Source of the DNA: Hofstenia miamia
Taxonomy: Eukaryota; Xenacoelomorpha; Acoela
NCBI GenBank assembly: GCA_004352715.1
Contig: SCFE01000085.1
Span: forward strand, 1,669,818 to 1,733,817
Direction of reading: 5' to 3'
DNA: 64,000 bases
The translations under genes and the position numbers were made by a program. Under the pieces are notes generated by a model. The model searched no databases. It was given only the letters and a program-made list of their open reading frames with translations, and had not been told where the DNA came from. This document shows, piece by piece, positions 11,894 through 23,705 of this stretch (the first letter of the stretch is position 1; every line of letters begins with the position of its first letter).

Positions 11894-13029
11894 CTAGTTT
11901 TCTGACTCCTCATTGTTTGGCAATGCTTTGTCCATTTCATTCTCTGTTTGCAGTACATCTTCTTCATCATAGTAAGCTTCTTCATCTCCAATTAAATTTA
12001 TTTGTTTTTTGCAGTCTGGTTTTTTGTGGTTCTTCTGTCCACAGCCATAACACTTGACATCTTTCTCTCTTACCTTTCTGGTCTTTCCATCTTTTCCTTT
12101 TACCTTTATGACTTTTTCTGGTTTTGTTTCATTATAGGTTTTTTTGGGATGCGTGGTTTGAGGTTGTTTCTCCATGTTGGTCCTTCCCTGTGCCCTGCAG
12201 CCTTTTTGTATATTCATGCATTATTCTCAATGGTTGCTTGTATGTTGACTGCCTTAGGATTATTCTTTCTAGTTTGTTGTCTACATCACATTTTATTTCA
12301 AACTGTGTCCCAATGCTTTCTGGCATCCCTTTGCAGATATGCAAGAACAGATTGTATTTAGAATATCTATTTTCTCTTGAACTCAGCATTAGTAGTTGTT
12401 CAACTTGTTGAATGTAATTTCAAATATCATCAGTTTTTTCATCTTTGTTGCATTTAGGATAATTTGGTACTGGTTTTTGAAGCTTTCATTTTCATAGTAG
12501 TTTATGAAGTCTCTGATCAGTAGTTCATAATTCCTTTTGTTTCTGCGTCCAACAGCAGAAGCTGCACCTGACAAGTCTTGCTACTGTTGCTTGCTTTTCT
12601 CACTTTGCACTCCACCATTGGTAATTGGAACATTTGTAGCCTTTTGGCGAATTCAGGTTATAACCATCTACCCTTGCATTACACTTGGGTAATGTCGCCT
12701 TACAAGGTATTGTGTCATTGGTTGTCAGTTGAGGTAGAATTGAATTTTCATACTTGGGTTTTTTGTGGTTCTTCATTGCGTCTTCCTCTTGTAGTTGTGT
12801 AGTCACTGCCTTTGTGATTTCATTTATAATTTTTTGTTTCTCAGCATCTGAGTCTTCATCAAATTCTTCATATATCACCTCTTTAGAAGCTGGTATGTGC
12901 AATGCTTGCAACTCAATCTCTTTCCTTGAATGAAATTCTATTTTGTGGGTTCACATGTTACTTCTGTTCTCTTCTTCCATCAACTGTAGTAATCTTAATT
13001 TGTATTTAAGTTGCCCCAAATCTTTGTTG
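11894..13029 (-). pseudogene. gag, capsid-like region and zinc knuckle, element A2
   Basis: Minus strand: a segment with NDTIPCKATLPK (12911-12600), a capsid-like part with DFINYYENESF (12574-12389), SSRENRYSKYNLFLHICKG (12389-12132), and a CCHC knuckle C-Y-G-C-GQKNH-KKPD-C at about 12030-12070 followed by an acidic tail. This matches gag of D1 and B1. Gag packages element RNA; the knuckle is intact but the frame is broken several times. Upstream it is cut by the solo LTR at 13030. Confidence 0.82.
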
Positions 13030-14366
13030 TGTAGCATCATCCCAATAAAAACTCAAATAAACTGCAAAAAGTTTAGCAGAGGGGGTTTAAATCAAAGGAA
13101 AATGAATTAAAAAAATTGTAATCAAATCAAATAAAATTAATTTAAATATTTTTTTTGTTTATATAAAAAATACTTATTTAATTAATAAATCTTTCTTTTT
13201 TTCCCACCTCCTCCTGGGAGGAGATATTATTTTAATTAAGAAGTAATTTTTTTAGAAATAATAATAATATATTGAAAACCATTAGAAGTTGTTGATAAAA
13301 AATTTTTTTTTTTATTCTTTTTTTTTTTCATAATAATTGTATTATTTATTAAGATGTTGATCTAATTAATTGGTGGTTTTTAGTAGTGGTGTGGATACAT
13401 CAGGGGGAACTATTGGGTGGCTTTGCCAGCCCATCGAAGTAGTCATAAGTTAGTTAGAGGGGGGGTTTTTCGTCTAGCCGACTAGCATTTCACTGCTACA
13501 TGTATCAAAATAATTAATTGCCAACAAACAGTTGGATGACTGAAACCTAGGAATTATATTAATATTATGTTAGATCCAAATTAACAACCTATAATCAAAT
13601 GATAAAGTGACCGTACATGTAGTANTTGAGTGGTGTTTAGTAGTGGTCTGGATACATCACAGGGAACGATTCTAGGGTTTCTGTGCCAGACCATGGAAGT
13701 GCACATAAGTTAGGTATAGGGGTTTTCTCTTGATTAGCCGACTAGCATTTCACTGCTACATGTATCAAAATAATTAATTGCCAACAAACAGTTGGATGAC
13801 TGAAACCTAGGAATTATATTAATATTATGTTAGATCCAAATTAACAACCTATAATCAAATGATAAAGTGACCGTACATGTAGTAAACTATAAATGTAGGT
13901 TAGGAAGTTGTTCAAACTAAATATATTTAAAGCCAATATATTTTTGGTAATGGCTACATGTAATAATTAACAAACAACTAGTAACAAGTCAGGTTGCAAA
14001 TAGACATAACACTTTCACAAAATAGAGTTTAATTCAAGTTGTGCCATGCCTTGAGTATGCACTGAGCTAAAGTAGGTTGCACATAAACTGTATCAATTGA
14101 GCTGAGAAGTGGCACTCAACCAACGGATTGAATGGTGAAACTGGATGTGGAGTTCTGCTTTGGGCAGATGCCCATTAAAAGATCACAACAGACATTACCA
14201 CATGGCTTCGTCACCTAAATAGTGAATGGTTAATTCCAGTTATATAAGTTATTGGAAGCAACAGACAAGCAATATGTAATAAGTAAATCCTTACCCACAA
14301 TAACACAGCTAACATTATACAGTAACAGTAGATAAACATTGATAATGCCTGGTAGAGAATGTTACA
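13030..14366 (+). mobile_element. solo LTR, family A, inserted in A2 gag (duplicated by assembly)
   Basis: Starts TGTAGCATCATCC and ends GAATGTTACA. Flanks are GTTG (13026-13029) and GTAG (14367-14370), a one-mismatch target duplication. About 150 bp are present twice, on either side of the single n at 13625, almost base for base, so the true LTR is probably near 1.1 kb. The U5 hairpin is at 14159-14172. Confidence 0.82.
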
Positions 14367-14960
14367 GTAGATCATTATCCTCTATTAATTGTCTATTTGT
14401 CCTTTCCAGTTCCTGATTTTTTCCTGCCATTGTTGATTCTGTTCTAAGAATCTTTTGTTGGACTCTGATAGTTGGTGTGTGAGGATTTTGATCTCATTTT
14501 GGAATAATTTGCTTTGCTCGTCTAGTTGCATCTCCATGTTTAACTTGATTTTGTTCAGAATGTTTTCATTTTGTCGTTCAATCTGTTTGACTTTGCTTGT
14601 TAGCTGTTCAATTTCATTTTTTAGAAGTGCTTCATTTTCCTGGCTCTTTCTCAGCATGTCAATTATTTCCTGGGGGCTTGTTTCTGGGGGTGAATTGAAA
14701 GACTGTAGTTCTGTTTCAGGGATGAATTTTCACCAGAATATGGTAGTATCACGTTGTTCTAGGGGTTACTGCCCTGGGTGCTGTTTTCTTTGCGCTGCAT
14801 TTCTTACCTTTTGTCATAGTTTCTTTTTGGTTTGTAGTGGTACTCCTTCTTGATCATGATTCCTGGATCCAGTTGAAGTGATTTGGTTTTGTTTTGGGTA
14901 GTTCTCTCTGTTAACTAATTTGTTCTTCATGTAGATGTCTTGTTGCTTAACTTACACTTT
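14367..14960 (-). pseudogene. gag N-terminal coiled coil, element A2
   Basis: About 90 open codons (14657-14385) rich in Glu, Lys, Gln and Asn with heptad-like spacing, for example EIEQLTSKVKQIERQNEN. D1 (43360-43560) and C1 (39241-38864) have comparable N-terminal coiled coils before the capsid-like part. Upstream to about 14950 there is further low-complexity, decayed coding sequence. The function would be gag multimerisation by inference. Confidence 0.7.
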
Positions 14961-15030
14961 TATTTGTAGATTATGTTGTAGTATGCAGGTTATTCCACTG
15001 AATGCTTCTTTTCCAAAAGTTGCTGTTCTT

Positions 15031-15047
15031 GGCTGTTATGGTCACCA
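15031..15047 (-). promoter_or_regulatory. primer-binding site of A2
   Basis: Directly after the minus-strand LTR end GATGTTACA comes TGGTGACCATAACAGCC. A start of TGG is expected for pairing with a tRNA CCA end. D1 has a related sequence after its LTR (40503 onward, TAGTGACTGTGATAGC). I do not assign the tRNA. Confidence 0.65.
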
Positions 15048-15704
15048 TGTAACATCCTCTACCAGGCATCATTACTGTTTATTCTTTGTTACTGTATAAC
15101 ACTAGTCGTAGTTTTGTGGGTAGGGATTTACTTAACTAGATACTGCTCTAGCTTTTATTTCTGTTAACCTAATATAACTAATATAACTGTTCCCTATTTA
15201 GGTGATGAAGCCATGCAGCAATCTCTCCAATGTTTCGATATTGGGCATCTGCCCAAAGCTGATCTCCACATCCAGTTTCACGAATCCTTCAATGATCCAT
15301 TTGGTTGAGTTCCACATCTCAGCTCATTGATACAGTTTATGTTTACCCTATCCTAGCTCAGTGCATACTCAAGACATGGCACAATTCGACTTAAACTCTA
15401 TCATGTAAAAGCGTTTCATTTTTCACAACTGGACTTGTTACTAGCTGCTTAATTAATATTACATGTAGCCATTACCAAAATATATAGGCTTTAATAAATG
15501 CTTTAATATTGAGCAGCTTCCTAACCTACATTTATAAAGCAGTACATGCTTGGTCACTTTATCAGTCATTTATTGGTCACTAATTTGGATCTGAAATAAT
15601 AATAATATATTACCTAAGTTTTGGTCATCCAACTATTTTACGTTTCAATTATTTTAATATATGTATTAAGTTGCAGCTTTTAGATTTGTTAAGATTATGC
15701 TACA
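15048..15704 (-). mobile_element. 5' LTR of element A2 (family A)
   Basis: Plus-strand ends are TGTAACATCC and GATTATGCTACA. 657 bp, with a central deletion relative to the 10490 copy. Carries the U5 hairpin TTGGGC-ATCT-GCCCAA at 15241-15256. The bases after it are TTAT. Confidence 0.85.
15241..15256 (-). promoter_or_regulatory. U5 stem-loop, 6-bp stem
   Basis: TTGGGC-ATCT-GCCCAA on the plus strand. A six-base-pair stem with a 4-nt loop in U5 of the A2 5' LTR, at the position equivalent to 2800-2811. Confidence 0.55.
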
Positions 15705-15721
15705 TTATAGCCTGTACAAAT

Positions 15722-15754
<33 letters not shown>

Positions 15755-15872
15755 NNNNNNNNNNNNNNNNNNNNNNNNNNNNNNNNNNNNNNNNNNNNNN
15801 NNNNNNNNNNNNNNNNNNNNNNNNNNNNNNNNNNNNNNNNNNNNNNNNNNNNNNNNNNNNNNNNNNNNNNNN

Positions 15873-15902
<30 letters not shown>
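15722..15902. repeat. TA dinucleotide repeat around a 118-bp gap
   Basis: Uninterrupted TA repeats run into and out of 118 N (15755-15872). It separates the end of the A2 LTR from the R element fragment, so the original junction is not visible. Confidence 0.9.
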
Positions 15903-15905
<3 letters not shown>

Positions 15906-16322
15906 GTTTGTGTAATGCCCCACACAACATTTCAAGGATTTATAACCAAGGTACTGAAAAACAAGATGCACAAGATGGAAGATAGAGTCAATGCATATAT
16001 AGAGGACATCATTGTGACAAGTGACTCAGTGCAGAAACATTTACAAAATCTTGAAAGAACATTAAGTATACTAGAAAGGGCGTGACTCAGAATCAATGGA
16101 ATCAAATGAGACATACTGAATGAAAAGATAGCATTTCTGGGAAGAGTAATTGATAAAGGAAGAATATGCATGAAAGATAAAGCAAGAGAAATGATTCAAA
16201 AAATAGAAAAGCCCAATAATAATAAGGACATACAAAGAATAATGGGATTCTTTAACAGTTACAGAAACCTCATTCCAAACTTAGCAGGCAAGACAGTGAA
16301 AATGACTAAAATTATGAGATAG
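15901..16322 (+). pseudogene. reverse transcriptase fragment of element R, first piece
   Basis: Encodes the RT palm from the MAFG region through an A-Y-I-E-D active-site box (YIDD in relatives), the GRVIDKGRICMKD block and MGFFNSY, ending at KIMR in a TAG. This is where element B1 inserted. The homology continues without loss at 27327 with SVPFIWT. Two early stops and a D to E change mark it as dead. It is the oldest layer of the nest. Confidence 0.85.
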
Positions 16323-17002
16323 TGTAGCATCTGCTACACTAGATTAAATCATTCTTTTAAATTATTGTTCCCTGTTATATGCAGGTAGGGATGTACTTAT
16401 GTTAACTCTTTACTCTGATACAAGATACATTTCATTAACCTTTACTTAACTAGAGTAACTTGATACTCTTTAGGTATACTGCCATCACAGTTCTGCTCCA
16501 TAATCTGGCTATGGCCTCTGGCCAACTTCAATCTCTGAATCAATCCATGTGTGCCTCCATTGTCAATCAGGTAGTTCCAAGTCTCAGCTCAACAATGTTC
16601 TTATGTGTTCCCTAACCTAACTCAGTGCAGCTCTCAATTCTGTTTGTAACCTTGCAATGTCACTAGCTGCTTAGTAAGTATTACTTTAGCCATTACTGAA
16701 AACTATTGGCTTTTTAATTAAAATAAATTACATAATAACTTGCAGCTTCCTACCTTACATTTAAATAACAATACATGCTCAGTCTATTTATTGGTCTATT
16801 ACAGGTCACTTAAGTCTATAATATAAAATATGTATAATGTACTGTAGGCTATCCAGACCTTTTACCAATATCAATTATTAGATACATGTAAATGGAAGAA
16901 TCTATAGTCACTAAATGGAGAAAAACTCCTAGTTGTATAACTAACTCAAATGCAGGTTCATAGTTTGTATCAAGGACCATTGAGTTGCTCCTGATATGTG
17001 CC
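16323..17002 (-). mobile_element. 3' LTR of B1, U3 missing
   Basis: Matches the B-family LTR at 44269-45385 from its TGTAGCATC end to about CTGATATGTGCC, where homology stops. It holds the U5 hairpin GGCC-TCT-GGCC at 16513-16523. The deletion also removed the polypurine tract and ORF3. Confidence 0.8.
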
Positions 17003-17119
17003 TGTTTGAGATTTCCCTTGTATTCTCCTCCTCTGGTTTGATGTTGTCATCTCCTTGAGTCTTTGATTTCAGCACACTCTCTTTCTTAATGGCTGTTGCA
17101 TCTTGTTCAAGTTTCCTTA

Positions 17120-18704
17120 ATTAAGAAAGTAAGTTTATATCCCATATTTCTGGGTCATATATATATTTATCTCTTGCTGCACGCCTTGGCAGCTCTTTTT
17201 TGTACATTTTCATTGCTGATGTTTGCTTTGAATTCTTCATCAAAGCCTTCCTCTGGCAAACTATCTAATTTCCTCATATCATATACAATCTCATTACCAC
17301 TAATGCAACCTATTTTAAACTTGGCATTTTCATCTAATATCGATTCTTTGATATCTGCAGTTGCTCATTTTAGGTTCTGAACCTGCAATAATCTATCATT
17401 ATTTAACATGAACTCCTTATTTGGTAATACTTGCATTATTTTATATGGACCTGAATAAATCTTTTTTAATTTTCAGACCTGGTTTGTGTCTGCTAATTTC
17501 ATCAGTGTGAATGCATAAACTGTTCGCCTATCTTATGTGCATGACCATAAATTTTTTTATTGTAATTTCGCTGTTGTCTTATGGCAGATTTCTTTGTGTT
17601 ATTTCACATTATCTCGTGTATTGCTGTTATCCGATTTCTCAGTTGATCCATGCATTGGTTGTCCATCTTTCCACTGTAGGCAAAATATTGCATCAATGGT
17701 GGTGTCACTGCCTCTCTTCCAAACATGGCCTTGAATGGTGTTATCCCAGTTGTTTAATGCATGGACGTATTATAAAAGTACTCAATTATTTCAAATACTT
17801 CTCTCCATTTGCAACCTCCTATCATTGAAGTTGTGACTCTTATCAAATTTATCAACGTCCTGTTCAATCTCTCCACAGCACCATTTGCTTGTGGATGGTA
17901 TGCTGTTGTTCTTTCACTCATTACTTCTAGTAAGCATGTCATTTTTTGAAATAGATTGCTTTCAAATTGTGGCCCTTTATCAGTGATTATCATCTCCATT
18001 GGCCTGAACTTTAGGATCCATTCTTTCATCACTAAAACAGTGGTTGTTTGAGCCATTGTGTTTTTCTTTGGTGTCCACCATTACTAGTAGGTACTGGTAT
18101 CCTTCCTCATCTTTTGACAACATTTCTAGATCTATATGTATGATATTGTTGGGTTGTGTTGCTATGATATTTTCTAGCAGTGCTCTCTGTGTTGGAAAAT
18201 GTTGTTTGTTATGAAGGAGACATTTTGTGCATTTATTGATTATCTCTTCTGTCACTTTCCTTATTACTGTTGTGATAAACCTTGTGTTAACATAATCTCA
18301 GTCTACATGATGCCTAGATGGCCCTTTTCATGGATTTTTCTTACTAATTCCTGTTTGTAGTATTCTGGCATTGCAATTCTGTTGTTTTGTCCTTCCATGT
18401 ATAGGAGTCTGTTCTTGTTTTTCTTCCATCTGTACCTCTCATAATAACTTGTGGTTAACTTTGATAGTTTCAAACTTGGTTCCTGTAACTTCTTTATAAT
18501 TTCACTTAGTATCACGTCATCTCTCTGTTTTTCTATGATCTCTGACTCTGATATCTCCTCCTTTATTGCAATTGGTAGCACTGCTTGTCCTTTTTTATCA
18601 ACATTCATCTCTGGCAGCTCCTCATACTCTGTGTGTGGCAAAAATTGAAATTGTTTTTTCTCTCCGTCTTCTTTGGTTGCATCTCTCTGGTATTTGGGAA
18701 GCAA
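17120..18704 (-). pseudogene. integrase region of pol, element B1
   Basis: Zinc region HEKGHLGIM with a C-T-K-C pair (18360-18220), catalytic core with all three acidic residues still visible (HIDLE, IITDKGPQFES, ANGAVERLNRT), then the C-terminal domain. Open pieces: 18303-18704, 17980-18255, 17754-18056. Frameshifts separate them. The DDE residues survive better than in A2 or D1. The reading frame ends in the same overlapping P-E-I-W-D-I-N block that begins ORF3 in A2 and C1. Confidence 0.85.
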
Positions 18705-20640
18705 GGTCCAGAAGTCAGCGTTAGTATGCAGTGTTCCTCTTCAATGTTTGATCATGAAAGTGATCTCATTTAGGCATTCAATCCATATTGACAATATCCC
18801 TGATTTGTCACCTGAAAACTTCTTGAGCCATTCCAGGCCACTGTTGTCTGTACAGACTCTGAACTACTGACCTATTAGGAAGTGCCTGAATTTCTTGATG
18901 CTCTTGATCAGTGCAAGCATCTCTAACTTTGTTGATCTGTAGTTCTCTTCACTTGGTTTCAGTTTACTGCTGTATGGGTACCTACCTGCCATTCTTCAAT
19001 TGTCCCAGTGTTGCTCTGATCACTACCTTGCTGGCGTAGCAGTCTAGTATAAATGTTTTGTTGTAATTGGGTGTGTTCAATGATGGCAACTTTGCTAGTT
19101 CTTCTTTTATCTTGTCCAACTCCTCCTGCTGCTGCCACATCCATATAAAGGGTACTGATTTCCTCATCAGCTGCATCATCTTGGCAGTCTTCCCCACGAT
19201 GTTGGGTATTAAAGTGCTGTAGTAGTTGAAGAACCTCATTATTCCCTGGATGTCTTTCGTGTTTGGTTTCTCTAATCTTCTGATCATGGCTCTTGCATTG
19301 TCCTTCATTCATATCTGCCCTTTCTTGATTACTTGTCCTAAAAATATGTTCTTTTCCTTCAGTATGTCACATTTCTTACTTTTGATTCTCAGGCCTGCTT
19401 TTTGCAAGATTGATAGTGCTTGTTCCAATTTTTCCAGGTGTTCTTTGATCATGTCACTGGTCACAATGATATCATTGATGTAAGCATTTACTCCATCCTC
19501 CATCTTGTGTTTCTTATTTTTCAGCACTTTCATTATATATCCTTGAAACTTTGCTGGCACATTAAATAGGCCAAATGCCATGTATATCCATTTGTACAAT
19601 CCATATGGGGTTATAAATGCTGTCTTCCTCTTCCATTCTCACCTGCCAATACTCCTTGCNAATTGGGTGTGTTCAATGATGGCAACTTTGCTAGTTCTTC
19701 TTTTATCTTGTCCAACTCATCCTGCTCCTGCCATGTTCATATAAAGGGTACTGACTTCCTCATCAGCCACATCATCTTGGCAGTCTTCCCCGCGATGTTG
19801 GGTATAAAAGTGCCATAGTAGTTGAAGAACCCTATTAATCTCTGGATGTCTTTCTTGTTATTTGGTTTCTCTATTCTTCTGATCATGTCTATTGTGTTGT
19901 CATTCATACATATCCGCCCTTTATCAATTACTAGTCCTAAAAATATGATCTTCTCTTTCAGTATGTTGCATTTGTTACCATTGATTCTCAGGCCTGCTTT
20001 TTTCAGGATTGATAGCGTTTGTTCCAGTTTTTCCAGGTGTTCCTTGATCATGTCACTGGTCATAATGATATCATTGATGTATGCATTTACTCCATCCTCC
20101 ATCTTGTGTTTCTTATTTTTCAGCACATGCATTATTTATTTTGAAACTTTGCAGTGCATTACATAGGCCAAATGCCATGTATATCCAATCATACAATCTG
20201 TATGGGGTTATAAACACCGTCTTTTCTGTGTCTTCCTCTTCCATTCTCACCTGCCTTGCATAGATCTATTGACGTGAAGTACTTATTTTTACTTGCCTCA
20301 TATAGTATGTCCTCTACCCTAAAAAGTAGAAGTAGGTACAAATCCTTTTTCATTATTTGTTCAGCTTCTGGAAGTCTATACATAATCTATGTTTGTCTCT
20401 TCGCTTCATGAATACTGTTGGTGCGGTGTATGGACTTTCACTGGGTCATATTACTTTGTTGTCAATTAATTCATTGAGTATCCTATGATATTCGTCCTTC
20501 ATTTGCTCTGGTACTCACCTTGCTGGCAGCTTTATGAGCTTGTTTGTTGTTGTAATGATCTTGTGTGTTTTGCCTATTGCTTGTCCCACACTTATTTCTC
20601 TATAATTGAATATCCCTATGTGTCTCTCCAGCTCCTCTCA
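18705..20640 (-). pseudogene. RT and RNase H of pol, element B1 (part duplicated)
   Basis: RT palm with YMAFGLFN and an A-Y-I-N-D active-site box (Asp to Asn), RNase H with a DNSGLAWL block near 18850, and an RT N-terminal remnant to 20640. About 590 bp are present twice, 19064-19650 and 19661-20255, separated by the n at 19660. Both copies run the same way with small differences, so this is most likely an unmerged overlap of contigs rather than a real duplication. Confidence 0.82.
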
Positions 20641-20649
20641 AAGTTGTTG

Positions 20650-21605
20650 TAATTGTGTTTTGCTCAAATGTTGGTATTCTTCCTCCAACAGCTCGGGTAT
20701 TTTGTACTGATCTTCTTCACTTGCTTTCTTCCCTCTACCCTCAAGTTGGCTATGGGGAGTGCTTGCTACATTGATGGTTTTCGTCCACTCACGCTTGAGT
20801 CACTAGTGTGGAGTACTCCTGTCTTTGTTTGTAAGTCCTCTAGTAGACCATACAAACTACTCTGCTCATTGATGTCTTTCATTGCTCTCCAGATAGCTTT
20901 GATGCTAGATTTGACATATTGTCCAAATATTCATACATTTGTTTTCTTCACATTGATATTGCGATTTGTTGCATTTAGTATTGGCACTTTCCCTTTTCCA
21001 TTCTTTATCACACACACACACTTGACGGCATTGATACTCTTTTTGAAATTATTCCTTTGTTGTCATAGATCATTATATCTGCTGTTATCATCTCTTCTGT
21101 TTTAACTCTGTGCATTCTCCATTGATACAGTTGCAGCCTTATATCTCCTACCACTTCAAATACAATTGTTGATAGCTTTCCTTCTTGCTCTTCGATTTTG
21201 ATTTCCTCTTATCTTAATTTGATCATTTGGTCAGCATAATTTATTACACATCCACTCTTCGTCAGGAAATTGTCCCCTAGTATCACATCATAAGGCAGTA
21301 AATTGTTATGAGTGTCTATTACTACTAGTGTTTGCTCAAAGGTTGTATTTGCTATTCTGATTTGTAATGCCTCGTGCTTGCCTTTTGTGTCTATGTACTC
21401 TCCAGATGTGTTGATTAATCTTTAGCTTGAGCATTCTAAGTCTTCTAGTTTGAATCCCAGTTTTGTCGTCTGTTATTATCAATGTTGCTGCTCCCATATT
21501 GATTGTTGCCTTTGTTAATATTCTGTTTAATGTTATCATTATCATATTGATATTGTCCAGGTTCGTCATAATCATTATGGGTGCTCAGTTTTTTAGAGTC
21601 GGCAC
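20650..21605 (-). pseudogene. protease and protease-RT spacer, element B1
   Basis: The protease active site is altered to N-M-G-A within ATINMGAATLIITDD. The spacer near 20750-20870 holds the STP-x-x-Q-L-K/E-G motif (ASTPHSQLEG) and a second, broken copy with TAG TGA. A run of ACACACAC lies at 21012-21022. Inactive. Confidence 0.75.
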
Positions 21606-21610
21606 TCTGA

Positions 21611-23068
21611 CTAGTTTTCTAATTCTTCCTCTGTTTGGGGATCCTCTACCAATTCTGATGCGGATTTGATTATGTCTTCATCATTGTAATATTCATCCCC
21701 CTCCCTGATCATGTTAATTTGTTTTCTACATTCATCTTTTCTGTGCCCCTTTTTTCTAAAACCATAGCACTTTATATCTATTTCTCTCACTTTCTTCAAC
21801 TTTACATCTTTGTTTTTTATGTTAATGAATTTCTCTACCTTCTTTTCTTTGTACACTTTGGTGTTCCCTGTTTGTGGTTTGTAGCTATTCCGCCATTCTG
21901 CTGGCTTCTCCTTGTTCCATACTGCTTTCATGTAGATGGGGGCATTGTTCTCTATTGTTGCCTGTTTGTCTACGACTTCCCTGATCATCTTCTCCAGCTT
22001 GTCATCTGCATCACACTTGATTTCAAATTGCATTCAGATATTCTCCAGCATTCCTTTACAAATGTGGGAGAAAAGGTCGTACTTGGAGTATTTACTTCCC
22101 CTTGAGCTAAGTGTCACTAGTCATTCTACTTGCTGGATGTAGTTTTGGATATCATCTGTCTTCCGCATCTTTGTTGAGTTTAATATGATTTGATATTTAT
22201 TTCTGAAACTCTCATTTTCATAGTAATCTGTGAAGTCTCTGATTAGTAGTTTGTAATCTTGTTTTGTATCTGCATCCAAAAGTAAATAATGTTGGGATGC
22301 CACCCCTGTTAGATATAGTGGAAACCTTGCAGATGCTGCCTTTTGGTTTACTTTCCTCTCACCCATCGTGATTTTGAACCATTGTAACCATTCTAGAAAT
22401 GTCGGATTATAACTGTCCACTTTTCCATTGAATTTTGGCAGAGTTGCCTTGCATGGTATTGTGTTCTGGCAGCATCGAATTTTCATAAATGGATTTCATT
22501 TGTCTATTCATTTGTTCACTAGTTGTAAGTTGATTTGTCACTGCTCTCATGATTTCATCAATGATTATTCTTTTATCTTCTTCCTCCATTTCTCTGAATT
22601 GTTTATTAAAGTTCGTGGGTGATGCTTGTAGGCTCCTTTCTTCTCTCTGTTCGATTACCATTTTGTGCATTGTTGTTGCCCTTGGGTTTTCTTCTTCGTT
22701 TCCTCACTACACTTTTAATTTCTGTCTCAGATCTTCTATTTCTTGTTTCTGATTTTCGTGATTTTCATCTCTGTCCAGTTCTGTTGATCTGAGTTTGTCT
22801 TTAAGTTGTTCTATTTCTTAGGCTTCTACGTCATTGTCTGGGATTAGTTGCCTAATTGTATCTTGGATCTCAATATTGTTTCTGTTTCACTGGTCAGTCT
22901 TAAAATATTCAAGACTTCGCTTGATCCTGTTGCTGGGGACATGGGTTTCCAATTGTGTGGGGGATGCATCTGTCTCAGAGCGCACTCTCCTTGGGGTAGG
23001 GGTTGTTCTGTTTGTGCCTCTCTTGGTGCTACCTTTTTTCCTTGTGTGTTTGTCATCTTGATTTACAA
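21611..23068 (-). pseudogene. gag of element B1
   Basis: Minus strand: a coiled-coil N-terminal remnant (22850-22680), a capsid-like region with FPLYLTG and HYLLLDADTK and YYENESF (22486-22121), and a knuckle near 21720-21780 reading C-Y-G-F-RKKGH-RKDE-C, so the second Cys is lost. It aligns with D1 43884-44268 and C1 38138-38527. Open segments are 22407-22670, 22121-22486 and 21611-22033. Confidence 0.82.
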
Positions 23069-23357
23069 ATAGTGTGACATAATCCATCAAACTATCATGA
23101 TTGGTCAAGATGAGAGAAAAGGATGAAGGAAACAAAGACTAAAATTATTAATATTGATTATAATGATTAAAATGTAAATCATGCTAGGATTGATTATTTT
23201 CACTTTGTAAATGTTTTGTGCAAGTATATCTAAAATTATACTCAACAGTATTTGACAAAACAAAAGATGGTCAAACAGCGTAGTCAAATTAATGCTGACG
23301 TTGCGTAATCTTAGCAGAAATATTAAGCGAGGGAAAAACTGTAAACAAGAAAGATTA

Positions 23358-23406
23358 ACAGGTACTAGTCGAGTATTTAGTTGTTTATTACCAAGTGCTA
23401 TAAATA
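23358..23406 (+). promoter_or_regulatory. LTR core promoter, family C
   Basis: ACAGGTACT at 23358 and GCTATAAATA ending at 23406 repeat the arrangement in family A. Transcription should start near 23430, placing the downstream ORF in the transcribed leader. Confidence 0.55.
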
Positions 23407-23705
23407 TACTGAACATGATGTAATTAATGATGAGCAAATCTACTTTGGATTCATTTTCTCTTGTCAGGTTATTTTATATATTCTGATGGAAAGCTAAACG
23501 TCTACGAGCTAGGGTAATTGTATGGTGGTATGCTGGAGCAGCCTCCTAATAGCTATTCCACAGCAGGGAGGGCGACAGCTGTAGTTACCTGGTGTGCTCT
23601 TAGGTTACGGATAGGTATAGGAGTTTTTTACCATTATAGCTTTCCTGATTGTCATTGCTTGTCTGATAGTGTTATCGTAGCCTGTAGGTTTTAATTGTCA
23701 ACTAT

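Larger units (their letters stand above)
3000..15704 (-). mobile_element. LTR retrotransposon A2 (Ty3/gypsy type), whole insertion
   Basis: On the minus strand the order is 5' LTR (15048-15704), PBS (15031-15047), gag (to 11894), protease, RT-RNase H, integrase, ORF3 and 3' LTR remnant (3000-3413). RT before RNase H before integrase is the Ty3/gypsy order. Two family A solo LTRs (10490-11570 and 13030-14366) have landed inside it in the opposite orientation. Without them it would be about 10.3 kb. All genes carry stops and frameshifts, and both RT and protease active sites are altered, so it is dead. The 3' LTR has lost R-U5 and joins the end of the A1 LTR. Confidence 0.88.
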
